Of a stretch of 64,000 nucleotides of DNA, positions 19,242 through 28,237 are shown piece by piece. The position numbers and the translations under genes were made by a program. The DNA is from Desulfuromonadales bacterium (lineage in GTDB: Bacteria > Desulfobacterota > Desulfuromonadia > Geobacterales > Pseudopelobacteraceae): assembly GCA_013349405.1 (NCBI GenBank), contig DUZS01000007.1, forward strand, positions 1-64,000, written 5' to 3'. Positions within the stretch are counted from its first letter, which is position 1; every line of letters starts with the position of its first letter. Under the pieces are notes generated by a model. That model saw only the letters and a program-made list of their open reading frames with translations, made no database searches and had not been told where the DNA came from.

Positions 19242-20063
19242 ATGGATTTTCTGAAAAAATATATGTACCCGCTATTGACCGGCGCTTGTATCCTGGCTGC
19301 ACTGCTGGTCTTTTCGCTGAATGTTCCTCGTAATCGCGAGGCGAATGTAATTGAACGTATTGTTCTAAATGCTTTATCACCGCTCCTTAAACCGGTTTAC
19401 CGAATAAGTGGTATTGTTGAGGATATATGGGACCGTTATATACGCCTGGTTGATACTCATAGCGAAAACATCCGCTTGCAGGAAGATATCCGTGCTCTCA
19501 ATCTGAGGGTGCAGGAGGCTAATGAAGCGCTTTTGGCAAACAAGCGCCTGGAACAGCTTCTAAATATGAAAAAGAGTATTAAAGAGCCGACGATAGCGGC
19601 GACAGTTATCGGAGAAGATGTGACCTCATGGTTCAGGTCGCTGATTATTGATCGAGGCAGTTCGAGCGGCATTCGCGAAGGAATGGCAGTTATCTCTGCT
19701 GAAGGTGTTGTCGGTCAGACAGTGAAAGTTTCTTCGACAACTTCCCGTGTTCTTCTGCTGACGGACCATGCCAGCGGCATCTCGGCAACAATTCAACGTT
19801 CTCGGGCCAGGGGTGTTGTCAAGGGCAAAAGTGAAATGAACTGTACGCTCGAATTCACAACCCGAGCAGAGGATGTAAAAGTAGGCGACACGGTGATTAC
19901 ATCCGGAATCGGCGGTGTTTTTCTCAAAGGTATTCCTATAGGCGAAGTTACTATGGTAAAGCGCGGGGAATACGGGATTTTTCAAACCGTATCGATTCGC
20001 CCTGCCGTTAATCTGCCTCATCTTGAAGAAGTACTGATAGTTCAGCGGGGCGGTTATGAATAG
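19242..20063 (+). CDS. mreC: Rod shape-determining protein MreC
   Basis: The 273-residue periplasmic scaffold links MreB filaments to cell-wall enzymes. An N-terminal TM helix (about 8-26) is followed by a coiled coil (about 65-110) and the two beta-barrel C-terminal domain with SSGIREGMAVISAEGVVG and TDHASGISA. It overlaps mreD by 8 bp, and mreD overlaps mrdA by 4 bp, so these are one translationally coupled unit. mreB is not present in this window. Confidence 0.94.
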   Translation: MDFLKKYMYPLLTGACILAALLVFSLNVPRNREANVIERIVLNALSPLLKPVYRISGIVEDIWDRYIRLVDTHSENIRLQEDIRALNLRVQEANEALLANKRLEQLLNMKKSIKEPTIAATVIGEDVTSWFRSLIIDRGSSSGIREGMAVISAEGVVGQTVKVSSTTSRVLLLTDHASGISATIQRSRARGVVKGKSEMNCTLEFTTRAEDVKVGDTVITSGIGGVFLKGIPIGEVTMVKRGEYGIFQTVSIRPAVNLPHLEEVLIVQRGGYE

Positions 20064-20550
20064 ACGTGGCGTCCTGTTGCTGCTCTGTATTGTTGTTGCA
20101 TCAATTGTGATTCAGGTATCACTACTCCCTGTCTTTATTCGCCCCTCATTTAAGCCGGATCTGCTGCTCGTCATTATGGTTTTCATAGCACTGCGCGGGT
20201 CAGTTGAATCAGGAGCACCTCTGGCCTGGATACTTGGCCTGCTTAATGACGTCTGCAGCGGCTTATTCCTGGGCCTGAATGCCGCCACCTACCTGATATC
20301 ATTTCTCATCATAAAGAGTATCTCTGATCGTTTATATGCCGAAAGTGCCTTCCTGTTTGTCCTGACAGTTGTCGGCGTAACATTTGTCAACTTCACGCTA
20401 AACCTGCTCCTGATAGCCCTTTTTACGACTTCCCCCGGTGTTGTGTATTCAATGTTTTCAGAGTTTTTTCCCCGGCTCCTGGTAAATGCATTTGTCGCAT
20501 CACTTGTTACCGCATGCCTCGGTTTTGACGAAAATGTGCCGTCGACATGA
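20056..20550 (+). CDS. mreD: Rod shape-determining protein MreD
   Basis: The 164-residue polytopic membrane protein has about five hydrophobic segments, including the conserved FKPDLLLVIMVFIALR stretch near residue 32 and GLLNDVCSGLFLGLNA near 60-75. It is the partner of MreC in the elongasome. Its start overlaps the end of mreC and its stop overlaps the mrdA ATG. Sequence conservation of MreD is low, so the operon position is a major part of the assignment. Confidence 0.92.
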   Translation: MNRRGVLLLLCIVVASIVIQVSLLPVFIRPSFKPDLLLVIMVFIALRGSVESGAPLAWILGLLNDVCSGLFLGLNAATYLISFLIIKSISDRLYAESAFLFVLTVVGVTFVNFTLNLLLIALFTTSPGVVYSMFSEFFPRLLVNAFVASLVTACLGFDENVPST

Positions 20551-22481
20551 AAGAGCGTCGTTTTGTCAGAGAATTAGTCGAGTCAAAACAGCGTGTTGTG
20601 ATACTTTCGTTTGTAGTGGGTATTGCCTTTCTATTTCTGATTATTCGGCTATGGCATCTGCAAATACTGAGCGCGGAAGATTATCACGCAATGTCGGAAA
20701 ACAATCGGCTCCGTTTCGTACCGGTGGCTGCTTCGCGTGGCGCAATACTTGATCGCAGCGGAAAAGTGCTGGTGAGCAACCGGCCATCGTTCAGTCTTGC
20801 CGTCATTCCTCAAGAGGTAAAGGATAAGGAGGCGCTTCTCACACTTCTCTCCACACTGCTTGGACTTGATCGCACCGAAATGGCAGAACGATGGGAAAAA
20901 AGCACGGGACGTGCCAAGTACTATCCGCTTGTTTTGGCCTCCAATATATCTCGCGACCATGTTGAGATGGTTGAAGAAAATCGCTTGCACCTGCCGGGCA
21001 TCGAGATTGAAATGAAGCCGGTCCGTGAATACACAAGCAGCCAGCTTGCAGCACATCTCCTCGGCTATATCGGAGAAGTTTCTGAAAAGGAACTGGATTC
21101 AGAGGGGTTTGAAGATTACAATCCCGGCGACTATGTTGGCAAAAACGGAATTGAACGCGCTCTGGAGAAGGAGTTGCATGGCAGTGACGGTGGCCGCCAA
21201 CTTGAAGTTGATGCGCGCGGCAGGATATTACGAACTATCTCCGAAAGCAGCCCAACTGTCGGCAATAGCGTTATTTTGACAATTGATGCTGCTATGCAAA
21301 AACAGGCTGAAAGGGCTTTTGCTGATCAAGCAGGGGCAGCAGTTGCGATGGAAGTCACAACCGGCGAAATTCTTGCTTTTGTCAGCAACCCCGGCTTCGA
21401 CCCTGCACTGTTCAGTGGCAAGTTGCCGGCAGACGTGTGGCAGGGCTATCTGGACGACAAACGTCATCCTCTTGAGAATAAAGCTCTCAGCGGTCAATAT
21501 CCTCCCGGCTCCACATTTAAAATGATTACCGCTCTCGCAGGGTTGCAGGAGAACAAGATCAATGAAACAACATCGATAAATTGTTACGGCAGTTATGATC
21601 TTGGGACTTCTACATTCAAATGCTGGAACAAGAAAGGGCACGGAGCGACGAACCTGAACAAATCATTACGCGAGTCGTGTGATGTATTTTATTACCAACT
21701 GGGGGAAAAACTGGGCGTGGATAAAATTGCCGCCACCGCGCATGCATTCAAACTTGGCGCTCCGCTCGGGGTTGAACTGCTTAATGAGAAGAGCGGACTT
21801 ATTCCAACCTCGGAGTGGAAACAGAGGCGCTTCGGCAAACGGTGGTATCATGGTGAAACGCTTCCGGTTTCAATCGGTCAGGGTGCTGTTCTTCTGACCC
21901 CTATCCAGCTTGTTTCAATGGCTGCAACAATTGCCAATGAAGGAACAATTTATCGCCCTCATCTGGTTAAACGGATTGTTGATGCGGACGGAAAGACCCT
22001 CAGGGAGACCAAAAATGAAATCATCGGCACCGCATCATTTCCGAAAGAATCGTTTCGACTGGTTAAGCTGGGGATGCTGGCAGTTGTCAATGAACCGGGA
22101 GGGACCGGAGCTATGGCGAGACTGTATGACGTAAAAGTAGCTGGCAAAACAGGCTCATCCCAGGTAGTAAAACTTCGTGACAGTAAAAAGAGCACCCCGT
22201 ACCAATACCGTGATCATGCCCTCTTTGTTGCTTTTGCACCTTTTGACAAACCTGAAATAGCCGTTGCTGTTGTTGTTGAACATGGAGAGCATGGCGGAAC
22301 TGCGGCCGCCCCGATTGCTGGAAGAATACTGAGGGCCTATTTTGATGGTAAAAAGCCTCCCCGCAAGGAGTCAAGCGGTTCGGCACTGGAAGAAGATGAG
22401 GATGATGGAGACACCGTAGAAAATAACGCGCCGGCGGCTGTGAAAGAACCTCGCGTAAATGGAGACTCTGCCAATGATTGA
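20547..22481 (+). CDS. mrdA: Penicillin-binding protein 2 (elongasome transpeptidase)
   Basis: The 644-residue class B PBP crosslinks lateral-wall peptidoglycan. A TM anchor spans about 17-37, followed by the dimerisation domain with RG(A)ILDRSG near 64-71. The transpeptidase has the active Ser in PPGSTFKMI (SxxK, Ser322), an SCD motif as SxN equivalent, and KTG in AGKTGSSQ. The C-terminal tail of about 40 residues is acidic and low-complexity (EEDEDDGD). rodA begins inside its last codons (ATGATTGA overlap). Confidence 0.95.
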   Translation: MKERRFVRELVESKQRVVILSFVVGIAFLFLIIRLWHLQILSAEDYHAMSENNRLRFVPVAASRGAILDRSGKVLVSNRPSFSLAVIPQEVKDKEALLTLLSTLLGLDRTEMAERWEKSTGRAKYYPLVLASNISRDHVEMVEENRLHLPGIEIEMKPVREYTSSQLAAHLLGYIGEVSEKELDSEGFEDYNPGDYVGKNGIERALEKELHGSDGGRQLEVDARGRILRTISESSPTVGNSVILTIDAAMQKQAERAFADQAGAAVAMEVTTGEILAFVSNPGFDPALFSGKLPADVWQGYLDDKRHPLENKALSGQYPPGSTFKMITALAGLQENKINETTSINCYGSYDLGTSTFKCWNKKGHGATNLNKSLRESCDVFYYQLGEKLGVDKIAATAHAFKLGAPLGVELLNEKSGLIPTSEWKQRRFGKRWYHGETLPVSIGQGAVLLTPIQLVSMAATIANEGTIYRPHLVKRIVDADGKTLRETKNEIIGTASFPKESFRLVKLGMLAVVNEPGGTGAMARLYDVKVAGKTGSSQVVKLRDSKKSTPYQYRDHALFVAFAPFDKPEIAVAVVVEHGEHGGTAAAPIAGRILRAYFDGKKPPRKESSGSALEEDEDDGDTVENNAPAAVKEPRVNGDSAND

Positions 22482-23574
22482 TCGCCGCCTTTTGACCAAT
22501 ATTGACTGGGTTTTGGCCGGACTGGTGGTAGCGATTTGCCTGCTGGGTATTTTAAATATATATAGCGCCACAACTCCCTACAAGATTGTTGGTTTGGCCT
22601 ATTATATAAAACAATTTTACTGGATGCTCGTAGGAATTACCATTTCACTGGCAGTCTGCAGCCTTGATTATCACATTCTGGAGGATCTTTCCTACTGGTT
22701 TTATGGTTTTTTGATACTTCTGTTGCTCGCGGTGCTTGTCTTCGGCCGACGGTCAATGGGGGCAACCCGCTGGTTGAATATCGGTTTTTTCAATGTACAG
22801 CCGTCTGAACTCATGAAGATCGTCATAATTGTGACGTTTTCCCGTTTTTTTAATAATTTTCAGTCGGTCGGCGGCCTGACGGTCAAGGACGTGCTCATTC
22901 CACTGGGTCTTCTTGCCTTACCGGCAGTTTTGATCGTGAAACAGCCGGACTTAGGGACAGCCACTCTGGTCATTCTAATTGCTCTGTCCATGACCATATA
23001 TGTCGGCCTACGCTGGACCACCATTGTTACATTTGCCTGTGTGACAATACCAATGGCCTGGATCGGCTGGGCGTTCGTGTTCCGGCCATACCAGAAAAAC
23101 CGTGTTCTTGACTTCCTGAATCCTGAACGGTCGCGACTAGGCAGTGGCTATCATATCATCCAAAGTAAAATAGCGGTCGGCTCAGGCGGGCTTACCGGAA
23201 AAGGCTTCGTCAGAGGCACCCAATCGCAGCTTCGTTTTCTCCCTGAACAGCATACTGACTTTGCTTTTTCGGTCTTTGCGGAAGAATGGGGCTTCATCGG
23301 CTGTCTGCTGCTCATTGCCATCTACTTTATGCTGGTACTGTGGGGGCTTAATATTGCCCATCGCTGCAATGACCGTTTTGGCGGACTGCTTGCGGTAGGG
23401 GTAACCGCCATGATCTTCTGGCATACTGTCATTAACATGGGCATGGTGATCGGCATGTTTCCGGTAGTCGGAGTACCCCTGCCGTTTTTTTCCTACGGAG
23501 GCACGTCTATGATCACCTCCATGGTTGGAATCGGCCTGCTGCAGAATATCAGTATGCGCCGCTTCATGTTCTGA
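22474..23574 (+). CDS. rodA: Peptidoglycan glycosyltransferase RodA
   Basis: The 366-residue SEDS-family protein polymerises glycan strands with PBP2. Ten hydrophobic helices are visible. Conserved segments include RRSMGATRWLNIGFFNVQPSE, KQPDLGTA, the PERSRLGSGYHIIQSKIAVGSGG loop, FLPEQHTDFAFSVFAEEWGF and GVPLPFFSYGGTS. The start at 22474 (MIDRRLLTNIDW) overlaps the mrdA stop by 8 bp. The frame continues five codons further upstream, but the overlapping ATG fits the family N-terminus. Confidence 0.95.
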   Translation: MIDRRLLTNIDWVLAGLVVAICLLGILNIYSATTPYKIVGLAYYIKQFYWMLVGITISLAVCSLDYHILEDLSYWFYGFLILLLLAVLVFGRRSMGATRWLNIGFFNVQPSELMKIVIIVTFSRFFNNFQSVGGLTVKDVLIPLGLLALPAVLIVKQPDLGTATLVILIALSMTIYVGLRWTTIVTFACVTIPMAWIGWAFVFRPYQKNRVLDFLNPERSRLGSGYHIIQSKIAVGSGGLTGKGFVRGTQSQLRFLPEQHTDFAFSVFAEEWGFIGCLLLIAIYFMLVLWGLNIAHRCNDRFGGLLAVGVTAMIFWHTVINMGMVIGMFPVVGVPLPFFSYGGTSMITSMVGIGLLQNISMRRFMF

Positions 23575-23634
23575 GAATTCGAGCTTGCAAACCGCTATGC
23601 GGATGCGGTACACTTCAGACCATGGAGGTGTCAC

Positions 23635-23826
23635 ATGGACACTAGCTCAATTGCAGGTTCTTCACTTCTGTTGAAAACGGCGCAGTCGCAGCAGGCATTA
23701 TCAGCGACAATGATGAAGCAGATGGCTGATCAACAGAACAAAATGGCTGAGTTGCTTTCCCAGAACACCAGGCAGTCACCCCAGCCTGCCGCAAACAGCG
23801 GCTTCAACTTTTCAATCTTCGCCTGA
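23635..23826 (+). CDS. YjfB-like putative motility peptide
   Basis: The 63-residue protein is preceded by TGGAGGTG. Its pattern, a short N-terminal MDTSSIAGSSL, a Gln/Met-rich helix (SATMMKQMADQQNKMAELLSQ) and a Pro/Asn tail, resembles the YjfB family of small proteins often annotated as putative motility proteins. The match is weak because of low complexity. It lies 60 bp after rodA and before a terminator, so it may be the last gene of the mre unit. Confidence 0.6.
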   Translation: MDTSSIAGSSLLLKTAQSQQALSATMMKQMADQQNKMAELLSQNTRQSPQPAANSGFNFSIFA

Positions 23827-23946
23827 AGCGTTTTACACAAAAGAGAGACGGTTCGGCGTTACCAGGCGGTTTTTTTTACACCCACATGAGGCGTTCAGCG
23901 CTCGAGCGGTTTACCAGTTACGAAGACTATGGTGGCATCTTTATTA

Positions 23947-23977
23947 GACACTTTCTTCCTGAAAGCGTCTTTTTTTT
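23947..23977 (+). terminator. Intrinsic terminator upstream of the MgtE-N/CBS gene
   Basis: GACACTTTC and GAAAGCGTC form a 9-bp stem with one mismatch around TTCCT, followed by eight T residues. It ends transcription from the rodA/YjfB side. It also sits only 23 bp before the next ATG, so it could be part of a 5' attenuator; no known metal riboswitch aptamer was recognised in 23830-23946. Confidence 0.75.
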
Positions 23978-23999
23978 GTTTTTGCGAAGGGCTTGAATT

Positions 24000-25262
24000 A
24001 TGCCGATTGAAATTTCCGAAATCTATCTCAGCTCAGTCATCGGCCGCTCGGTAATCAACAGTAACGGCGACCAGATCGGTACCCTGCGTGATTTGATCAT
24101 GATCCCGGGTGAAGTGTTTCCGGTGGTTTCCCATATTGTGATCAAGACGCGCACCGGGATTAAAATCCTCCCCTGGAGTGAGGTTACGCTCTTTACTCAC
24201 GTGGTTATTTCAACCGGCAGCACCAGGCCGCTCGGCCTCACCGCATATCTCCCCGAAGAGGGATATATACTCGTCAAGCGCGACCTCCTTGACAAACAGA
24301 TTGTTGACGTGGAAGGTGCCAAAGTTGTCCGGGTTAATGACATAAAGCTCGGCAAGTTTAACCAACAGCTCTGCATATTCTCTGTAGATATCGGTTTTCG
24401 CGGGCTACTGAGGCGCCTCGGCTATGAACGCTTTGGCGAGCGTTTTGCCCGTGCTGTCAGGCGTGATATACCTCACGCCGAGATCAGCTGGTCCTATGTC
24501 CAGCCGTTGGAGGCCAACTCATCGAGACTTGCGCTTAAAATTGCCCGCGATCAGATGAATGAGATGCATCCTGCCGACCTTGCCGATATCATCGAGAATA
24601 TTCCGATCCAGAGCATCCGCACCGTACTTGATTCGATCGACACCGAAACCACCGGGGAAACTCTCTACGAACTCGAATCAGACATGCGTAATCTGGTCAT
24701 CAATCAACTGGACAATGAACAGATTACCGACATTCTTGAAGAGATGGAGCCAGACGAAGCCGCCGATGTGCTGAGTGATCTGCCGGAGCAGAAAGCACAG
24801 GAACTGCTCGACATGATGGATCAGGAGGATGCCGAAGACATCCAGGAACTGCTGGAACACGAGGAGGATTCGGCGGGTGGCCTCATGAACCCCGACTACC
24901 TGAGACTCACGTCGGATATCACCGTCGGTCGGGCCCTGGAAATTATCAGAGCGTGTGCCGATGAAGTCGAAACGATCTTCTACGGCTATGTCGTTACTGC
25001 AGAAGATTGCTTGGAAGGCGTTGTCTCCATCAAAGGTCTGATCATGAATCCACTCGAAACAATCATCTCAGATATCATGGAAGAGAACATCAAATCGGTG
25101 CGTATCGATGCGGAATTGGAGGATATGCTGGAAACATTGGCCAAGTATGACCTGATTGCCATCCCGGTACTCGATGCCGAAGACAAAATGGCCGGTATCG
25201 TCACCGTTGACGATGTGCTGGCACATTACCTGCCGCAGATCATCAAAATAAAGCGTCGTTAG
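24000..25262 (+). CDS. Soluble PRC-barrel / MgtE N-domain / CBS protein
   Basis: The 420-residue protein has no membrane helix. It starts with PRC-barrel-like segments (about 10-80 and 95-170; SVIGRSVINSNGDQIGTL). An MgtE intracellular N domain follows (about 180-300), with the repeated ...HPADLADIIENIP..., ..MEPDEAADVLSDLPEQ.. and MMDQEDAEDIQELLEHEEDSAGGLM pattern, and then a CBS-domain pair (about 300-415). In MgtE the N domain and CBS pair bind Mg2+ and gate the channel, but here the channel domain is absent. The NRAMP-type gene starts 11 bp downstream, so this is inferred to be a metal-sensing regulatory partner acting in trans. Confidence 0.85.
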   Translation: MPIEISEIYLSSVIGRSVINSNGDQIGTLRDLIMIPGEVFPVVSHIVIKTRTGIKILPWSEVTLFTHVVISTGSTRPLGLTAYLPEEGYILVKRDLLDKQIVDVEGAKVVRVNDIKLGKFNQQLCIFSVDIGFRGLLRRLGYERFGERFARAVRRDIPHAEISWSYVQPLEANSSRLALKIARDQMNEMHPADLADIIENIPIQSIRTVLDSIDTETTGETLYELESDMRNLVINQLDNEQITDILEEMEPDEAADVLSDLPEQKAQELLDMMDQEDAEDIQELLEHEEDSAGGLMNPDYLRLTSDITVGRALEIIRACADEVETIFYGYVVTAEDCLEGVVSIKGLIMNPLETIISDIMEENIKSVRIDAELEDMLETLAKYDLIAIPVLDAEDKMAGIVTVDDVLAHYLPQIIKIKRR

Positions 25263-25273
25263 AACCGGTACCC

Positions 25274-26572
25274 ATGCTTAACTACATTTCACAATTCAGA
25301 TTTTTAAAACCGCTCAAAAGCTTCAGCCCCCGGAACGTCATGATCTTTCTGGCAATCCTCGGACCGGGCATCATTACCGCCAATGTGGATAACGACGCCG
25401 GCGGTATCACCACCTATTCGCTGGCTGCGGCCAATTACGGCTACTCTATCCTCTGGATGATGATACCCACAACAATCGCACTGGTTGTCATCCAGGAGAT
25501 GTGCGCCCGCATGGGGGCGGTCACCGGCAAAGGGTTGTCAGACCTGATACGTGAATCATTCGGCGTCAAGGTCACGTTCTACGTCATGATCGCCCTGCTG
25601 TTGACCAATATGGGCAATTCCATCTCCGAGTTCGCCGGTATCGCCGCCAGTCTTGAGATATTCGGCATCAGCAAATATCTATCAGTGCCGGTTTGTGCAA
25701 TTCTGGTCTGGCTGCTGATTGTCAAAGGATCGTACAAGGTTGTCGAAAAAGTATTTCTGGTTGCGTGTCTCGTCTACATCGCGTATCCGATTGCCGCATT
25801 CATGGCTGGTCCAGACTGGAATATCGTCTTGAAGGCGAGCGTTACCCCCACATTCAAAACAGACAGCACCTACCTGATGACCCTGATAGGAATTGTCGGC
25901 ACGACCATTGCCCCCTGGATGCAGTTCTACCAGCAGGCTGCTGTCGTTGAAAAAGGGATTACTGCCGATCAGTACAATTTTTCCCGGATCGATGTAATTT
26001 TCGGCTGTATCATGGCCATCGTGGTGGCGTTCTTCATGATGGTTGCCTGCGCCTCAACGATTCATCTGCATGGATTGAAGATTGAAACTGCTGCTGATGC
26101 GGCACTGGCGTTGAAACCGCTGGTCGGTCAATACGCTTCATCGCTGTTCGCTTTCGGACTGTTCAATGCATCACTGTTTGGCGCATGTATTCTGCCGCTT
26201 TCAACGGCGTACTACATCTGTGAGGGAATGGGATGGGAATCGGGAGTAAACAAGGACTTCGAACAGGCTCCCCAGTTTTTCTGGTTGTTCACAATCATAA
26301 TCGTCATCAGTGCCGGCCTGATACTCATCCCGAATGCCCCGCTCATGACCATCATGTTCGTTTCACAGGTCGTCAACGGTGCGGTTCTCCCGTTTGTCCT
26401 GATGTTCATGATTAAGCTTATCAATGACAAAAATCTTATGGGCACCTATGTCAACGGGCCGGTATTTAACAGTATTGCCTGGTTGACAGTCGGTATAATG
26501 ATTGTTTTGACGGTAATCATGACGGTCGATACCGTATTACCCGGATTGATCAAGCGGGCGTTGTCATTTTAG
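25274..26572 (+). CDS. NRAMP-family divalent metal transporter with variant metal site
   Basis: The 432-residue protein has about eleven hydrophobic segments in the NRAMP (LeuT) fold. In helix 1 the canonical DPGN is replaced by D39-N-D-A-G-G. In helix 6 the usual methionine metal ligand of the MPH motif is replaced (GTTIAPW, Ala213). Loss of the methionine is known in NRAMP-related magnesium transporters. Together with the upstream MgtE-N/CBS protein this favours Mg2+ or Mn2+ transport over iron. That is inference. The stop lies 3 bp from the convergent HIT gene, with no terminator between them. Confidence 0.85.
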   Translation: MLNYISQFRFLKPLKSFSPRNVMIFLAILGPGIITANVDNDAGGITTYSLAAANYGYSILWMMIPTTIALVVIQEMCARMGAVTGKGLSDLIRESFGVKVTFYVMIALLLTNMGNSISEFAGIAASLEIFGISKYLSVPVCAILVWLLIVKGSYKVVEKVFLVACLVYIAYPIAAFMAGPDWNIVLKASVTPTFKTDSTYLMTLIGIVGTTIAPWMQFYQQAAVVEKGITADQYNFSRIDVIFGCIMAIVVAFFMMVACASTIHLHGLKIETAADAALALKPLVGQYASSLFAFGLFNASLFGACILPLSTAYYICEGMGWESGVNKDFEQAPQFFWLFTIIIVISAGLILIPNAPLMTIMFVSQVVNGAVLPFVLMFMIKLINDKNLMGTYVNGPVFNSIAWLTVGIMIVLTVIMTVDTVLPGLIKRALSF

Positions 26573-26575
26573 CTG

Positions 26576-26920
26576 CTACCCCGGAGGCCAGACCAGGTTT
26601 CTCCCTGCCAGCAGATGAAAGTGAATGTGAAAGACCGACTGGCCGGCCCCTGACCCGTTATTCTGCACAATCCTGAAACCTGATTGGGCGTACACATCCT
26701 TACTGGCAATCTCGCCAGCCTTCCTGAAAATATACCCGACGAGCGCATCTTCCTCAGCAGTCATATCCAGACAGTTGACAAAATGCTTTTTCGGTACCAG
26801 CAGCAGGTGTAACGGCGCTTGAGGGGACACATCTTCAATTACAAGCAGATGTTCATCTTCATACACCTTCTTTGACGGTATTTCGCCACGAATTATTTTG
26901 CAGAAAATACAGTTCTCCAA
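26576..26920 (-). CDS. HIT-family (histidine triad) nucleotide-binding protein
   Basis: This is a 114-residue HINT-type protein. Such proteins hydrolyse AMP-linked phosphoramidates. It has the zinc-like CIFCKI N-terminus, FRIVQNNGSGAGQSVFHIHFHLLAG with the HxHxH triad, and a Trp-Pro C-terminus. I prefer a TTG start at 26920 because GGGAGG lies about five bases upstream and the product then begins ENCIFCKI like other family members. The ATG at 26941 lacks a ribosome-binding site and sits against the tlyA stop. Confidence 0.9.
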   Translation of the reverse strand: MENCIFCKIIRGEIPSKKVYEDEHLLVIEDVSPQAPLHLLLVPKKHFVNCLDMTAEEDALVGYIFRKAGEIASKDVYAQSGFRIVQNNGSGAGQSVFHIHFHLLAGRNLVWPPG

Positions 26921-26945
26921 GGTAGCCTCCCGGTTTTTCATAAAA

Positions 26946-27680
26946 CTATCGTAGTTGCAGCAGTATTAAAAACTCGCGGTTTCCATCCGCCCCGGTTATC
27001 GGTGATGCGCAGAGACCGGAGACGGTCAGCCCAAGTTCATATGCAGTGTGACGGATATTTTCAATAACTTTTTCGTGGACGGCAGGATCACGCACCACCC
27101 CGCCCTTCCCTACTTCGCCTTTACCGACCTCAAACTGCGGCTTGATCAGGGCAATGATCCGGTCGCCCGGCTTTAGCAGACTAACTGTCGCGGGCAGCAC
27201 CTTGGCCAGTCCAATGAACGAGGCATCAATGACGGCAAATGACAACTCACCGTCAAATTGATCCGGCGTTACAGAGCGGATGTTGGTTTTCTCCATACTG
27301 ACGACACGTGGATCCTGCTGCAGCTTCCAGGCTAACTGACCATACCCGACATCAACGGCAAAAACCTTGACTGCACCAGCCTGCAACAGACAGTCGGTGA
27401 AGCCGCCGGTGGAGGAACCGACATCAACAACAGTCAATCCCGTCACATCAACGCCGAATTCATCGAGCGCTTTACGAAGTTTGATCCCGCCGCGACTGAC
27501 ATACGGAAGAGCCTGGCCCCGGAGCCGAATATCCGCATCGACTGCCACCTGATGGCCGGCTTTGTCAACGGTATGATTACCCACTACCACCTGACCGGCC
27601 ATTATCAAGGCTCGTGCCTTTTCAAGCGACGGAGCCAGATCGCGCAGCAAAATCAGTGTATCGAGGCGTTGTTTGGTCAA
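26946..27680 (-). CDS. tlyA: TlyA-family rRNA 2'-O-methyltransferase / hemolysin A-like
   Basis: The 244-residue protein joins an S4 RNA-binding domain (about 3-62, RLDTLILLRDL...) to an FtsJ/RrmJ-like SAM methyltransferase (VVDVGSSTGGFTDCLL near 84-99). TlyA 2'-O-methylates cytidines in 16S and 23S rRNA in several bacteria; the hemolysin name is historical. A Lys in SRGGIKL, the Asp in VIDASF, the Lys in ALIKPQFE and a C-terminal Glu fit the K-D-K-E tetrad of 2'-O-methyltransferases. It sits 5 bp after pyrE in the minus-strand block. Confidence 0.9.
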   Translation of the reverse strand: MTKQRLDTLILLRDLAPSLEKARALIMAGQVVVGNHTVDKAGHQVAVDADIRLRGQALPYVSRGGIKLRKALDEFGVDVTGLTVVDVGSSTGGFTDCLLQAGAVKVFAVDVGYGQLAWKLQQDPRVVSMEKTNIRSVTPDQFDGELSFAVIDASFIGLAKVLPATVSLLKPGDRIIALIKPQFEVGKGEVGKGGVVRDPAVHEKVIENIRHTAYELGLTVSGLCASPITGADGNREFLILLQLR

Positions 27681-27685
27681 TAATC

Positions 27686-28237
27686 CTACTCGCCAACCAA
27701 CTGGCTCTTGGTAAAGAGCGCTCTCAACCAGTACCCTTCCGCCTCGATATTCTCGCGGCCACCCTCTTCACGGTCAACCAGCGTCACAATGCCAAGCACC
27801 ACCAACCCCTCTTCCTCTGCACGGCGAACCGCCTTCATAGAGGAACCGCCAGTGGTGACAACATCTTCCACGATCACGACTCTGGTGCCAGCCGGGAGGT
27901 TTTTGCGACCTTCCAGCCACTGGCCGGTACCATGCCCCTTTGGCTCCTTGCGAATGATAAAGGCGTGCATCGACTGTCCTGCCAAGTGAGCAGCAATTGA
28001 TGTTGCCGTAGCGATTGGATCAGCACCAAGCGTAATGCCGCCAACTGCCTGAACTCCTTCAACATCCTTGATGGCTTCATAGAACAGTTTGCCGACCAGA
28101 AAGCCACCTTCGGCATGGAGGGTGGTCTGTTTGCCATCAAAGTAAAAATCGCTCTGACGACCGGATGCCAGTGTAACTAGACGCTTTTCGTACGACAATT
28201 CCAAAATTATTTTCTTCAATAGTTCACGATCACTCAT
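27686..28237 (-). CDS. pyrE: Orotate phosphoribosyltransferase
   Basis: The 183-residue protein transfers orotate to PRPP to make OMP in pyrimidine synthesis. The PRPP-binding motif VVIVEDVVTTGGSS is at about 117-130, and the flexible loop RKEPKGHGTGQWLEG follows the usual position. Length and N-terminus (ELSYEKRLVTLASGRQSDFYFDGK) are typical of the short PyrE. It overlaps the purF stop by 8 bp, placing a pyrimidine gene in the purine transcription unit. Confidence 0.95.
   Translation of the reverse strand: MSDRELLKKIILELSYEKRLVTLASGRQSDFYFDGKQTTLHAEGGFLVGKLFYEAIKDVEGVQAVGGITLGADPIATATSIAAHLAGQSMHAFIIRKEPKGHGTGQWLEGRKNLPAGTRVVIVEDVVTTGGSSMKAVRRAEEEGLVVLGIVTLVDREEGGRENIEAEGYWLRALFTKSQLVGE

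Noticed and set aside
23830-23946. Possible metal riboswitch before the MgtE-N/CBS gene
   Set aside because: Only a terminator is clear. No M-box or yybP-ykoY core could be found by eye; a covariance search would decide.
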